A stretch of DNA of 64,000 nucleotides, from positions 2,871,346-2,935,345 of the forward strand of contig CM074761.1 of NCBI GenBank assembly GCA_037355855.1, written 5' to 3'. Position numbers and translations under genes: made by a program. Numbering within the stretch: position 1 is the stretch's first letter; every line of letters starts with the position of its first letter. This document shows, in pieces, positions 43,917 to 54,789 of the stretch. Below the pieces are notes generated by a model, which saw only the letters and a program-made list of their open reading frames with translations, did no database searches and was not told the origin of the DNA. This stretch comes from Pseudo-nitzschia pungens. Its lineage: Eukaryota > Bacillariophyta > Bacillariophyceae > Bacillariales > Bacillariaceae.

Positions 43917-45656
43917 ATGTATGCAGTCCTCCTCTTGACGACGGCGGTCGCGCTCAATGGTGTTGATGCCTTTGCTCCGGCATCGATGCACTCAAAATCC
44001 CGTTGCGCAGTGTCGCTTGAAATGTCGGACGACGGATATTACATCGATGTGGACGAACGGTCGCAACGAAACATTGCTCCCTTCGATGAATGGGCCACAA
44101 ACTGCGGTGTCCAACGGGTAGATGGCTTTCGTTTGTGCCCTACCAATCCAGACGATCAGTACAACCAAGACGATATTTGCGCCGTGACGGATTCCGATCT
44201 ACCAGCTGGACAACCCGTTTTGGGAATCCCGGCTGATATGATTTTGACCTCTACCAACGCCCAAATGGAGTTGGAGGCAATCAGTGATTCTCTTGATGAG
44301 GAAACACCCAATTCCGACGCCGGTGGTGTGCGAAAGGCCATCGACGTATTGGCACGACTCGGCGCCGGCTGACACTATTCCCAAGTTCTATTTGTTTTTG
44401 AAAATTTTGCTGGAATACACGCAGGGAACCGATTCTCCTTATTACCCTTGGTTGGACAGCATGCCACGCCTCTATTACAACTCTGTTTCCATGACAGATT
44501 TTTGCTATGAGTGTTTGCCACCCCTCGTTTTCAGTCTATCTCGACGAGAACGGAGTCAAGTTCGATAATTTTTACGATGCCCTGCAGAAAATTGATCCCC
44601 GTATCTTCCCGGATGAGATTAAGCAGGACAAGCAAGTCCTCCTAAAGTGGGCCTTCAATGTGGTGCACACTCGTTCCTTCACGGCAGACAAGAACGGAAA
44701 CTCTGGCGACGGGAACGGGATCGGTGAGGGTGCAACGAATGGGGTGGAACAAAAAATTGTTCCCATGGCCGACTTTGTACGTACCATGATTGTCAATTTT
44801 TTTTTCGTAGGCGGTTGATCGCATCTTGTTTCTCCGTCTGAATTGGTGTCGCAATTTCGTCTCATCGAACTTTTGAAAATTGTTTGTTTCTTCTTCGGCC
44901 GCGGCCGGGATTGTGGTGACTTCTGCTATTCTGTGCAACAATAATTGCAATCTTGCTGACGATGACGATGATGACAACGGCGACGACCTGCCATACTACT
45001 CAATTGGATTCTTGCTTCCCATCAGTTGAACCATGGAACTGAGACCGATGTTGAAATTTCCTACGACGAAGAAGGAAACTGCAACGTCTTCACGAATCGC
45101 GATGTCCCCGCAGGATCGCCGCTTCGAATTTCATACGGCTGCCCGACCAATCCTTCTGAATTTTTCGCCACCTACGGATTCTTGGACGAGACTAGCCCCG
45201 CGAACGTTTTGCAAGATTATGAACATTCAGCCAACACCCGAGCTCCGAACGATCGGACTTGATTTCAGTCGCATGCTCTTCTTCAAGGACACCGGTGACA
45301 TTTCGAGCGAGGTATGGGACGTGTTGCTCTATTCCAAGGTTCTAGCGAACGATATTCAGACAAGACAGGCTTTCTATGATGCCCATGTAAACGGAGACGG
45401 GGACACAAAGAACGCCATCCACGAGCAGTACATGGATCAAACCGCCGCTGCACTGAAGGAGCATGTCGACACATTTTTGGAACAGCTCGATGGCCTGTCG
45501 GCAAAGTCCGAGGGCAAGGACTGGAACGAGCACCCTCGGTTGCCCTTGATCTTGCGACACAACGAATTCGTACGAACGACATTCGAGAACGTCAAAATGA
45601 GACTGGATCCAATGGTCGAACAGTACCAGTACCAAGAAGAATACCAAGAAGCGTAA
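43917..45656 (+). CDS. Plastid-targeted SET-domain protein, Rubisco LSMT-like, frame interrupted
   Basis: Protein-lysine methyltransferase family related to the Rubisco large-subunit methyltransferase. The N-terminus is a signal peptide ending GVDAFAP, a plastid-import motif. Later come DTIPKFYLFLKILLEY, VKFDNFYDALQ, the SET core MADF-LNHGTETDVEISYDEEG and GSPLRISYG, GFLDETSPA, and the C-terminal substrate-binding helices (GLDFSRMLFF, ISSEVWDVLLYSKVL). A clean intron 44777-45025 (GTACGT...CATCAG) joins MADF to LNHG. Three further frame changes, all +1, occur at about 44366 (GCC-G-GCT), 44555 (before VKFDNF) and 45207 (GCG-A-ACG). Each is repaired by removing one base of a doubled letter, so I regard this as one gene, either with insertion errors or newly damaged. 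Start taken at the Met at 43917; a Met at 43893 is also in frame. Confidence 0.75.
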
Positions 45657-47291
45657 ACAATATATCGTCTTGAATTCACTCAGAAAGTTGCGTTTCCCGT
45701 CGACGGCCGTAACATAACCCAACAAAATGGATCCTCGCGCGCAAAACGAAGGAAGAGATAAAGAAATCAAATGCACACAAAAGCACAACAAATGAATTGA
45801 TGGAATGCCAAGCGACAAAACCAAGAAGGGATCACATGAGATCTTTTCTCGGTGGCGTTGTCGAATTGTCACATGTAACCACGAAGCTATTGCATGGTGA
45901 CGCATCGTATCGAGAGCCAAAAAGGGTACGATGTAGTTGAATGGATTACTAGTAGCACCATAAATACCATTAGATACACTTTTTGTGAGCTATTTCAGTA
46001 CAGTCTTTTTGCTTGTCCATATTGCTAGATATGCCTTATCCGGAAGAACGATATAGTCGTCAAACTAATTGACGCACGCGAGGGTAGTTCCAGATTTTCT
46101 CTATGCACAGGTTGAAAGAGTATCGACCTCAATTTGTAACTTCAACTATTTTTCGGAAGATAAATGTAAGAAAGGAGGAATCAGAACTTGCGAACACAGA
46201 TTCTTTTCACCCTCGTTTCCGCCCTTTTCGTCCGTCGTTGAAACTAGGACAATGCTGGCGAGTAATCGTGTGCAAATTCGGTCTATGGCTACTGTGAATA
46301 ATGTCATTCATTCTGTTTGTTTCCCTGTTCTTGTTTTTTTCTATTGGATCTTGGCGCTGTGATTTACAATCAGCAACAATGAAGACAACAAGAAAATGCT
46401 TTTGTGGTAGAATTTTAACGGGTGCATGACAGTACTCACTACGAATAATTTATGTTCACAGCGATGATGATGGAGAACAAAACTGACACTTTGGATTAGT
46501 AGAATCACAGCTGACGGCAGAGTGGAAGTAATTGAGATTATTTTGCTTAACACCAGTAATTTATTGCATTGTCGTTAAACACGTCTCTCTCTCTTTCTCT
46601 CTCTCCTGATAACAAATTCTGCCATCCATCCTTGTTGAATCATAGTAAAGCAGCTCAGTGCTGGTGGTAGTACTACTAGTAGTACTGGTACGTAGAACCG
46701 AGGGACAGTTTCTAGGAATTTTGTTTCATGTGAAATCAGATTCAAGAAAGTAACAGCTCCATTTTTTATTACTGTCATCAACAAACTATGAGCAAAGAGG
46801 AAAAGCTCCTTGATTGGTTAGAACATTACCATAGTAGCAGAAAACAATCCAGTAGCATGCCAAATGTGAGCAGAAGTGCTACTATCCAAGCGCATGGTGG
46901 GGGAACTCATCCTGCTGATAAGAAGTCGTCTGGCAGAAACCCAGAAAATCTGCCTGATTTGGCAATTTTGTGTCGTGGTCTGCTGGAAAAGTCTGTTGTT
47001 TCTCAGACATGGAGTGGCTGTCTTCTTCATACCGTAGGTGGTGGTTTATGGGGTTATCAGTAAGAAGAAGGCTGTTGTGTTTGTCAGCATACTACTTGGA
47101 GTTTAATTGACTTGCTCGTTTTCTGATGGTTTGTCCTTCTTCTTGGTTCTTGCTTCTTCTTTCCTGTGCCTCGAGTGAACGATACTGCAGAGCACGAAGT
47201 ACTAATAGTCATATGAGGCACCTGCATGGTACTACTCCGTTACCTCTAGTAATCCGTGATGATTTTTCGGTGGAATGATTTCCTGTGCTGT

Positions 47292-47386
47292 TACTACGGA
47301 ATTCCTATCAGCTGTCCCCCGGTTTCCGTAGAAATTAGTAGTTGAGGATGTAGAACCGGGGGACAGCTGATAGGAACTTTGTAGTA
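47292..47386. mobile_element. 95-bp MITE-like inverted-repeat element, copy 2
   Basis: TACTACGGAATTCCTATCAG ... CTGATAGGAACTTTGTAGTA; inner arms CTGTCCCCCGG and CCGGGGGACAG are perfectly complementary. Same length and centre (GTAGAAATTAGTA) as the other copies. Confidence 0.85.
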
Positions 47387-47653
47387 CTACTATTTTGAAT
47401 AGCTGTATCATGATACTTCTTCAACTGATATTACATTCCGGTAAGGTTACCTTACCTCGTTCCGTTTTGTTTTTTGTTACAAGACTTCCTCGACCTCAGC
47501 ACCAACCAAAATGCTTTTGATTTTGAGGTTCGAACTTGCGTGGTCCCGGTACGTGTACCGTAAGGTTACCGAACGGTATTCATTGTAAATTGGGAGAATT
47601 GTGGATCTAGCCTGGAATTTGGTACTACTGTAACCTTACCGCCGGTATGGTGG

Positions 47654-47748
47654 TACTACGAAATTCCTAACAGCTGTCCTTCGGTTCACGTAGAAATTAG
47701 TACACAGGCACGTAGAACCAATGGACAGCTGTTAAGAATTCTGTAGTA
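47654..47748. mobile_element. 95-bp MITE-like inverted-repeat element, copy 3
   Basis: TACTACGAAATTCCTAACAG ... CTGTTAAGAATTCTGTAGTA with the same GTAGAAATTAGTA centre. It lies only 267 bp from copy 2, in the same orientation judging by the centre. Confidence 0.85.
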
Positions 47749-48106
47749 TCAATAATCATTCTACGATATTAATATCATCATTTTTTAAATAAAGGCATCG
47801 TTTGGACGCAATAAGTAATAGTATTACGTGTAAGTGTAGATAAATCACTCAAGCGAAATGTGTCGTTGACACAGCAGAATTGTTTCTTTTTATCGTTCTT
47901 GGCCGCACAACAGCTTATTTGATTATGATCCCAATAAGAATAGAACAAAAAATAATTATTGTTAAATATGACTACACGTATTTTAAAATCTAAAAATACG
48001 ATGAACTTCCTTTCGGTACCGTATGATACAGTACGGGTTTTGTATTCTATTGGCGAAGACCAAATAATCGAGTTACGATCGAAATGTATGGAAATGAGTA
48101 ATACAG

Positions 48107-48159
48107 TACTACAGTAGAGGGTGCAGAACCGTTGGTCAGCTGGTATGAATTCCGTAGTA
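48107..48159. mobile_element. Deletion derivative of the 95-bp MITE-like element
   Basis: Starts TACTACAG and ends GGTCAGCTGGTATGAATTCC-GTAGTA, but most of the left arm is missing (53 bp in total), leaving a half element. Confidence 0.65.
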
Positions 48160-48334
48160 TGTGGTAGAAATCAGTTGTTGTCGTGCAAAGCACAGTCCAT
48201 AATCTTACCGTTATTATAATATTATTATCAGCATTATTATTTATCATTCGTGTCATAGATATTCTAGATTTCGTTGATGTTAGAGCGAGTACAAGTATGA
48301 GACATAATAAAAGATGCGTCGATCGATCACTGGA

Positions 48335-49420
48335 TCACAGGACCAGCGTGCCTTCGTTTTCGGTCCCATTTTCTGTGTTTGTCGTTGTGTCCATTATTCC
48401 CGTCGATTTCAGCTTTCCAGCTTGTAGCGCAGTGAGTAATGTGTCTTTGTTGCTGTGATACCGCTTGTACTCCTTCCGCTGGGATCTCAACCACAAGGCA
48501 AGGGCCCGCGTCTCCGAACCATGGTCCTCCATCCATGACTTCGGAACGTCGTAATGCCCCGTGTGTTCCCGAAACTGTTGCAGTTTCTCGAACATGGAGT
48601 CCCATGACGGAGGAGGGAGATGCTTCCGGCCCCAATTGAACTCGATGCTGTTCAGTCGGTCAATCCTCTTCTGTTGTTGTTTCACCTTCAGCGCCGAAAG
48701 GCGTTTCCTGTAGTCTTCGTTCATAAATGCGTTGTAATGGTTCCTTTGTTTGTCCACCCAGTGTCCAAGTTTCGGATGTTCAACGGATCGCTGTTTCACC
48801 TTGCAATTCCCATGCTCGATGCGGTATGCCCGAATCTGTCTAAATCTGGTTTCCCACCGTTCCGATGGATCTTTCGACGAGTCGTCGGACTCGTAATTGG
48901 TGATTTCACTCTCCAATATCGTTTCTTGTTGTCGTTGTTGTTGCTGTCCCGGCTCATCCTCCTTCGATCGATGCCGTGGCTGTTGCCGTGGTACAGATTG
49001 ATAGGATGGATTGGGAGCCGTCGCATTGTTGCCGATGGTGTTGTTAGTGTCTCTAGTGGTGGTTACGTCCACGACTCTCTCGGTGAGAACTCCCAGCAAC
49101 CTCTCGAGTCGATCGGAAAGCCTATCGAATTTAGCTTCGATTCGCTTAGAGCGTTCCTCCGAGCGCTTCGCGTAGTCCTGTAGGGTCGCGGTCAGCGCCG
49201 CAATCGCATCCGTAGCAGTACGTCCAACGTCCGAAACATGATTTTCGCCCTTTTCAGAAGGTGAGGACTCCATATCACTATTGCGGCTGTTGTGTCCGCC
49301 GGAAATGCCACCTAATCCATCATTATCGACATTATGACGCTTTCTCTTCTTGTTAGAACTCCCGTGAGCTGGAATTGATCCTTCTTCATCGCATTCTAAA
49401 GTCTTCCTTCCCGCGTCCAT
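48335..49420 (-). CDS. Helicase-associated (HA) domain protein
   Basis: 361-aa frame. The N-terminal half is hydrophilic, with a helical segment AKRSEERSKRIEAKFDRLSDRL (read in two overlapping parts) that may form a coiled coil. Residues from about 185 carry two helicase-associated-domain units: RFRQIRAYRIEHGNCKV ... LGHWVDKQRNHYNA and SMFEKLQQFREHTGHYDVP ... LALWLRSQRKEYKRY. These follow the family pattern 'W...f..L..y...hG.c.vp......LG.Wv..QR..y'. No helicase core is present. Such stand-alone HA proteins are common in diatoms; the domain is thought to bind nucleic acid, and a nuclear location is inferred. C-terminal residues after about 340 are low complexity. Confidence 0.8.
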   Translation of the reverse strand: MDAGRKTLECDEEGSIPAHGSSNKKRKRHNVDNDGLGGISGGHNSRNSDMESSPSEKGENHVSDVGRTATDAIAALTATLQDYAKRSEERSKRIEAKFDRLSDRLERLLGVLTERVVDVTTTRDTNNTIGNNATAPNPSYQSVPRQQPRHRSKEDEPGQQQQRQQETILESEITNYESDDSSKDPSERWETRFRQIRAYRIEHGNCKVKQRSVEHPKLGHWVDKQRNHYNAFMNEDYRKRLSALKVKQQQKRIDRLNSIEFNWGRKHLPPPSWDSMFEKLQQFREHTGHYDVPKSWMEDHGSETRALALWLRSQRKEYKRYHSNKDTLLTALQAGKLKSTGIMDTTTNTENGTENEGTLVL

Positions 49421-49481
49421 GGTGCCTTTTTTCGATCACACCCCCACGCCTCAGTAAGCTTTCGTTGGAAGTAATTACGTG

Positions 49482-49576
49482 TACTACAGAATTCCTATCA
49501 GCTGTCCCCGGGTTTCAGTAGAAATTAGTAGTCGGGGACGTAGAACCCGGGGACAGCTGATAAGAACTTTGTAGTA
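49482..49576. mobile_element. 95-bp MITE-like inverted-repeat element, copy 4
   Basis: Outer arms TACTACAGAATTCCTATCAG and CTGATAAGAACTTTGTAGTA with complementary inner arms CTGTCCCCGGGTT and AACCCGGGGACAG. It lies 62 bp upstream of the HA-domain gene start, so it may fall in that gene's promoter. Confidence 0.9.
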
Positions 49577-49787
49577 GGAAGTCGCGTACAATTTATTTTT
49601 TTTCTTTCGGTGGCCCTTTGTCATCAAACGTTTCTTCCTTATGTACGGTAAGGTCTGTAGGTGTTTCTATTACGAAATATTTTTTTTTAATACTTCTAAA
49701 AAAGTAGTGATGAACTTTTGTTCTAGCTTACAGGTGGCTAAGCTTACGGTAAGATTACTAACTTGTACCTGGTAGCCATGAATTTTC

Positions 49788-50448
49788 AACTACTATCGTT
49801 TAGCTGCGGCGGGGTTCTAAAACTGCAGATATGCGCATTTTTTTTTTGGAGTAATCATAACTTCTAAAGTATAGATCCAATAGCAACAAGTAATGGCTTG
49901 TTAGAAAGCTCTCACTCTCCTCTTTCCATAGGTATATGGTTGTATAGACTTCAGAGGTGCTCTTGTTGTTGCTAATACTCACTGAAGTTGACACATGTAA
50001 TTTTGGCACATGCGCATATGCGCATTTTTAGAACCACTTTAGAACCACACGCATTTACTAGTAATGACTAATTCGATTCAAGTTTTATGTTGGCCCATCG
50101 CATTTTTAGGACCACACGCATTTACTGTACTAGTAATGACTAATTTGATTCAAATTTTACGTTCAACAATTTTAGTGAGGTTTACCGGTGATGACTAAGA
50201 TTACTTTGATTCAATGAGTCTGGTTCTCTTTTTTCTCCGAAGGAACGTCTTTCCAAAATTGAGTAAAATTTGACTAGTAGGATCAGTATTAAATCAAAAA
50301 TGATCTGATGTTTGACTAAATTGAGTAAAATAAGACTCATCAGATTAACATTAAACTGTTATTTGACTGATACGATCAGGAATAAAGGATGGTCCTAAAA
50401 CTACTGGTCACCAGTAGTTTTTTCCGCCGCAGCTAAACGATAGTAGTT
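49788..50448. mobile_element. 661-bp non-autonomous element with 25-bp terminal inverted repeats
   Basis: The 25 bases at 49788-49812 (core ATCGTTTAGCTGCGGCGG) are an exact reverse complement of 50424-50448. The interior is AT-rich and has an imperfect direct repeat of about 65 bp (around 50020-50090 and 50095-50162) built on ACCACACGCATTTACT and AGTAATGACTAAT. A 69-codon minus frame crosses the left terminus and is not a transposase. TA may be the duplicated target, but the palindromic ends make this ambiguous. Confidence 0.8.
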
Positions 50449-51356
50449 ATAGAGCATTGGCGCCTCCGGTAAGCGTGTGGAGTTGTAAACGCGCGATACA
50501 CCCTCATTTCTAATAATATTCGATAATATTCAGTGGTTCACCTGTTTCTCGGGTTTTCTATTTCTTTTTACGTATTCAATTCTATTTCCATACCTCATTT
50601 TTGATAGATTCAGTGGTTCATCTATTTTTCGGTCATTCTAATTTCTTTTTAAATGTTCAAATTTCCGTAGAACCCTACCATGAGAAACATTTTTATACCA
50701 CTTTTTCACATTTCTTCACCCTCAGACACCCTCTTCTGCCGAAGTAAGAGCTACGTTCTAAAAAATGCTATGAAAATTCCAATTTTTACAACTCCACTAA
50801 TAGGGTAAGTACATACGTACTCATCGACACGCATCGATGTAATGATGTGTCTTGTGTTACGTAATTACGGGTAGTAAGTTGTACGAGTAAGTCTTACAAG
50901 TAAGTCTCACACGAAACCTACAACAACACGACTAAGGTTACTGTACGAGCATTCGTAACCTTACGAGCCTCTTAGAAGATAAGGTTACCTGATACTTTTA
51001 CATTTTTTTCTTCCGGAGGTTTTCCTTAAAATCCAAAATCGCTTCCAATATGAACAAAAAACTGATGAATCCGCAAACTTCCTTTTAAATATTCCCGACG
51101 GACATGTAGAAGAAAAGAACAACAACAACATAAGTACTGTCGTAAGATTACTCGTACCAGTGACCTTACTTGTAGATCTTCTGGTTCGTTTCGATCCGTG
51201 AGATACCAGGAACTTGTGCTTGTAGTTAAGTTACCGTGCGCACGGTAAACCTTGCTAGTTCGAACACAAAAAATCACACAAGTGACTCTGTGCCGTTGCG
51301 TATCGACCAACAACGCATTCAATCTTGAATCAAATTCACATCTAGTCCCCTTCACC

Positions 51357-51815
51357 ATGGACGCTCTTTTCGCCGGAATCGGGGCCGCCATCAGTTTTGC
51401 CGCCCTCCACACGCTTCATGACTCGATTCTTGCCCCTCAGGGTCTGTCGTGCCTCTGCCCTCCCCTAGGAGCGGTGGCCGTCTTGTTGTATTGCTTGCCG
51501 GGTGCCCCGGCGTCCCAACCAAAAGCCGTGATCGGTGGGCATCTGGTGTCTGGCCTGATCGGGTTTGCCGTGGTAGAGAGCAAGATCCCTTACGGGGAGG
51601 CAGTCGCCGTGGCGTGCACAATTACCGCCATGAAACTATTCAAGGTGGTCCATCCCCCCGCCGGGGCGTACGCCTATTTGTACGTCAACAAGGGAATGGG
51701 CTGGAAGGGTATCTTGGCGCCGGGTCTCGTCGGTGGCATCATCCTTGTCGGGGTCCAAAAGATAGTGAACGGAACCATCAAGCCGCTCGTCGAGGGGAAA
51801 AAGAAGAAAGACTGA
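51357..51815 (+). CDS. HPP-family membrane protein (putative plastid/anion transporter)
   Basis: 152-aa four-TM protein. The signature HPPAGAYA is present (residues about 101-108), together with PLGAVAVLLY, a GGHLVSGLIGF helix, and a TM near the C-terminus (APGLVGGIILVGVQKIV) followed by a Lys tail. HPP proteins in cyanobacteria and plant plastids have been linked to nitrite transport; that role here is by family only. The frame is open back to 51252, but ATG 51357 starts directly at MDALFAGIGAA and is chosen as the family-like start. No transit peptide is seen from this start; the upstream in-frame Met would add 35 residues (MLVRTQKITQVTLCRC) that could act as one. Confidence 0.85.
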   Translation: MDALFAGIGAAISFAALHTLHDSILAPQGLSCLCPPLGAVAVLLYCLPGAPASQPKAVIGGHLVSGLIGFAVVESKIPYGEAVAVACTITAMKLFKVVHPPAGAYAYLYVNKGMGWKGILAPGLVGGIILVGVQKIVNGTIKPLVEGKKKKD

Positions 51816-53208
51816 TCTAAATCATTCATGAAAGGGTTGCGAATGATTGGTGGGCTCGCATCGCCCTCGAGAGCACTAAGCATCGACGATTACAGAATTG
51901 ATCGAACGATGGAAAAGACTTTTAGGGTAAGACTTTTTCCTCAGATAAAAATGTCCCTCGGCGAAGACTCCGGTGATTCTCTAGTTACTGTTCTAGCTAT
52001 TCTGATAAAAACTTTAGTGGTAAGACTGGTAGTACTGATTTTTTTGGTACTAGGCACTCGTTTAAACTATTAGTTGGTTTCTGCTCTGAGTTCGAAATGT
52101 GACGAGCGTACTGTTTAGTGCAAGATATTGAACCTGCCACCATTGTTGGCGGTATTTTTTGTTCACCGCATTGTGAAAATGCATCTCGGGAACAGGGAGA
52201 GTAATCATGTGGGCCGACGGTGCTCTTCGTGTTGATATCGAACAATTAGTAATTCGGCGATGCTGTGGTATTCGGACTTGAAAGGCGACCCTGCCTGGGA
52301 TCGAAACTTTCGACACAAACCAAAAGGACAACTTCTCAGCACGAGCAAGAGTGTGTATACGACACCAACGAGGAAAGAACTACGTGATTGATATCTGATA
52401 TGGTGTCGCTGTGGATTGGATCGGACGGAATCGGTAGCGAGTCCGTCGTTGTTCGTATCATCGTGTGCTGTGCCGCACTACACGCCCAAGGCTGTGGATT
52501 GGACGCGACCATTCCCCGGCAGAACATTTCGTGGGGCCACCAACCAACAGAACACGCGGAAAGAGAGGGATGTTCGTATCACAGTGCAGGGCAGCAATAC
52601 GGAATGCAGTGTTCTATGGCATGGTTCTTCTGTGTCATCGCTAGAATATGCATTGACGGTCGTAGCAGCAACAACCACAACAAAGTGATCGATTGCGGAC
52701 GCGTACAGATAAGTTTCTATCTTTCCATTATTTGGTGCTCACTTGCGAACGCGCAAGGACTCTTGTTTGCTCGTCATTTTGGGATAGAGTTGCAACACAC
52801 TCACAACGCAAAGAGACGCGTGCATCACATTGGATTGCTTGGCATTGCGAAATGCGCTACGGCGCGCGGTTTGGATGCTGTAGAGTTCCTCGGACAACGG
52901 AATACACGACGGTGAGCGCCAGCGACTGCAAAACTCCCCGGCAGATAGCAGAGTAGTTTGCGGCACTATCATTCCGTCCGTGTTCGTTGTCCATCAGAAA
53001 CCACAAACCGATTAAAGCAGTGTGTTTACGAGAATCTAACACGTACTGTATTTGGAATCACAACGTGACCAGAACGGTACAATACAAATTTGATTTGTCT
53101 TTGTATTACAACAGAAGTTGCGCATTACTCGTCATGCTATGGTATCATAGACACGCAGTCGGCTAGTATCGTTTGTCGGCTCATTCCGTTTACTCTTGCT
53201 TTACTTTC
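51816..53208. other. Intergenic region
   Basis: Open frames of up to 175 codons at 52388-52956 have Cys/His-scattered, non-family-like translations and overlap on several frames, so I do not call a gene. Confidence 0.45.
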
Positions 53209-53987
53209 TTAGGACGATGGTGCCGGTCGGCATCTCCAGCGAACCCCCCGCTCCTCCAGGTCCTCCTGGATTTCCCGGTCCAGGGTCCCAGTCACGCTCA
53301 AGGCGTATACCCCCGGGAGGTAGTTATCGACGCGAATCCACTTGGCAGCCCAAGATTCCCGGGGATCCATGAGTGCAGCCTGCCCCTCGTAAAATGCCGA
53401 GGTACACATGTTGGCCCGCTCCGGATTGTCGATCATGTCGAGGAACGGGCAGTTCTCACAGCCTATTGCAGTTGTATAAATAGTAGTTGTTGTGTAATGC
53501 GTGTTATGAAACGAAAGAACGAAGGAATGCGTTCGTACCGTTGTTTGGTATTGAGAACGCGAGAAAGAAAAATGCCATTAGAATTTGGAAAATTGAAGAG
53601 GAGACACTGGTTTCAAAAACCTTGCGGGCCACTACACCATGAATTTCAATGACGATGTCATTCCAATACGAATACGCATACCGATATCGCCGCACTCCAC
53701 TCCACTCCACTCAATCCCATCGCAACCATAATTCATGCCTGCGCATCTTGCTGTTGCTCATAGCCAGTGGAGCGGGACTTTGCGCGTCACGTCATGATCT
53801 GAAACAGAGACACGACGGGACAGGACAGGACAGGACATGATACGACCTACGTACCCTCGTTGATGAATTGATCAAGGGTTTTCAAGATTCCGCAGCGCTT
53901 GCAAGCCCGGATTCCCCGGAGCGAATTGGGAACAGAGGCTTCGGCCAGATCGAGAACTTGCTGGGGCGTGTCCTGTTCTTCCTCCAT
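53209..53987 (-). CDS. SPT4: Transcription elongation factor SPT4, two exons
   Basis: SPT4 is the small zinc-finger subunit of DSIF (SPT4-SPT5), which controls RNA polymerase II elongation. Exon 1 is 53987..53855 and exon 2 is 53462..53209, joined by an intron with donor GTACGT and acceptor AATAG. The product is 128 aa. Zinc ligands are visible as CKRC (exon 1) and CENC at the splice junction (exon 2), followed by the family block SWAAKWIRVDNYLPGVYALSVTGTL, matching 'SWV.KWQRI..F.PGVYAVSVTG'. Exon 1 also has LRACKRCGILKT-like context (IRACKRCGILKTLDQF). The length is typical for SPT4 (about 100-130 aa). Phase at the junction is exact (G|GC gives Gly). Confidence 0.93.
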
Positions 53988-54789
53988 TGTAAGTGTGCAC
54001 GTTTGTCGAATAACTATGCAAGGGTTGTTCGATGATAGAATACGTTGTTGTTTCCTGAAGTAATTCCAAACAATACAAAATGCTTAGGGTCCGTTCCGCC
54101 GTGCGGTGAACGTCTCTATTTTTTCAAAATGAACCTATCGGCCTGGAAGACTTCACTAAACTAAACAAATAATGTACGAAGGGTATGTATGTCCCATGTT
54201 TGGTGTCCTCGTTTTTGTTGTTTGGATTGAGATTTGGAGTTGGGATTTGGAATTTGGGAGCACGATGGGTCATGGGTGGGTCACTTTTACGTAACGGGGG
54301 GCAACATGCCTTATGTTTTTGTTTGTTTTGTTGTTCCGCATCATTTTTCATTGTATGTGATGGAATTCCCCCGAAATAAATGCCCATACCAGGTAAGTAA
54401 TCCATCACTCATCAGAACTCACGGAGCCGTTGATTTCGAATCTGCAAGAACCTATCGATCCGATATCGGACACATGCCAACAAATCCTACGACCGACGAA
54501 TCCATTTTCGAAAGAGTGATTTGTGAACGGAAATGTATTCAATGCTCCAGAATAGTCAAAGCATCTACCGTATCACGTATCATCATCATCATCTACGTGT
54601 ACACGTACCATCTGCTTTCCACAATTACAATAATTGTACACCGAATCGGCCTTTTGATTTCGTACAAGTCAGAAGATATTGTACACGTACCTTGTGACAT
54701 CGCATTTCGTGTTCTTTCCAGAATTGTGCATCCCATCAGCTACAGTATCCTTGTACATCCGACAAACAACCAGGAGGTCAATCATCAAA
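53988..54789. promoter_or_regulatory. Divergent intergenic region
   Basis: Lies between the start of SPT4 (-) and the next plus-strand gene and so should hold both promoters. No recognizable box. A plus-strand frame across 54234-54818 is not family-like. Confidence 0.4.

Larger units (their letters stand above)
45657..48334. other. Intergenic region with MITE copies and one small open frame
   Basis: A 91-codon plus-strand frame at 46788-47063 (starts SKEEKLLDWLEHYH, ends HTVGGGLWGYQ) might be a small gene or remnant but has no recognized family. Two full 95-bp elements and one short derivative lie at 47292-48159. Exact GTAAGGTTAC-type words at 47441, 47560 and 47630. Confidence 0.5.
49421..51356. 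other. Intergenic region with two inverted-repeat elements
   Basis: Holds the 95-bp element at 49482-49576 and the larger element at 49788-50448 (both listed). Further right are several TAAGTCTTA/GTAACCTTAC words (one exact at 50955-50964). No gene supported. Confidence 0.6.

Noticed and set aside
49800..50009. 69-codon frame in the 661-bp element as a transposase
   Set aside because: Far too short, it crosses the terminal repeat, and it has no DDE-like residues.
52388..52970. Overlapping open frames of 77-175 codons on both strands
   Set aside because: Several frames are open at once with no family-like pattern; typical of chance in this composition.
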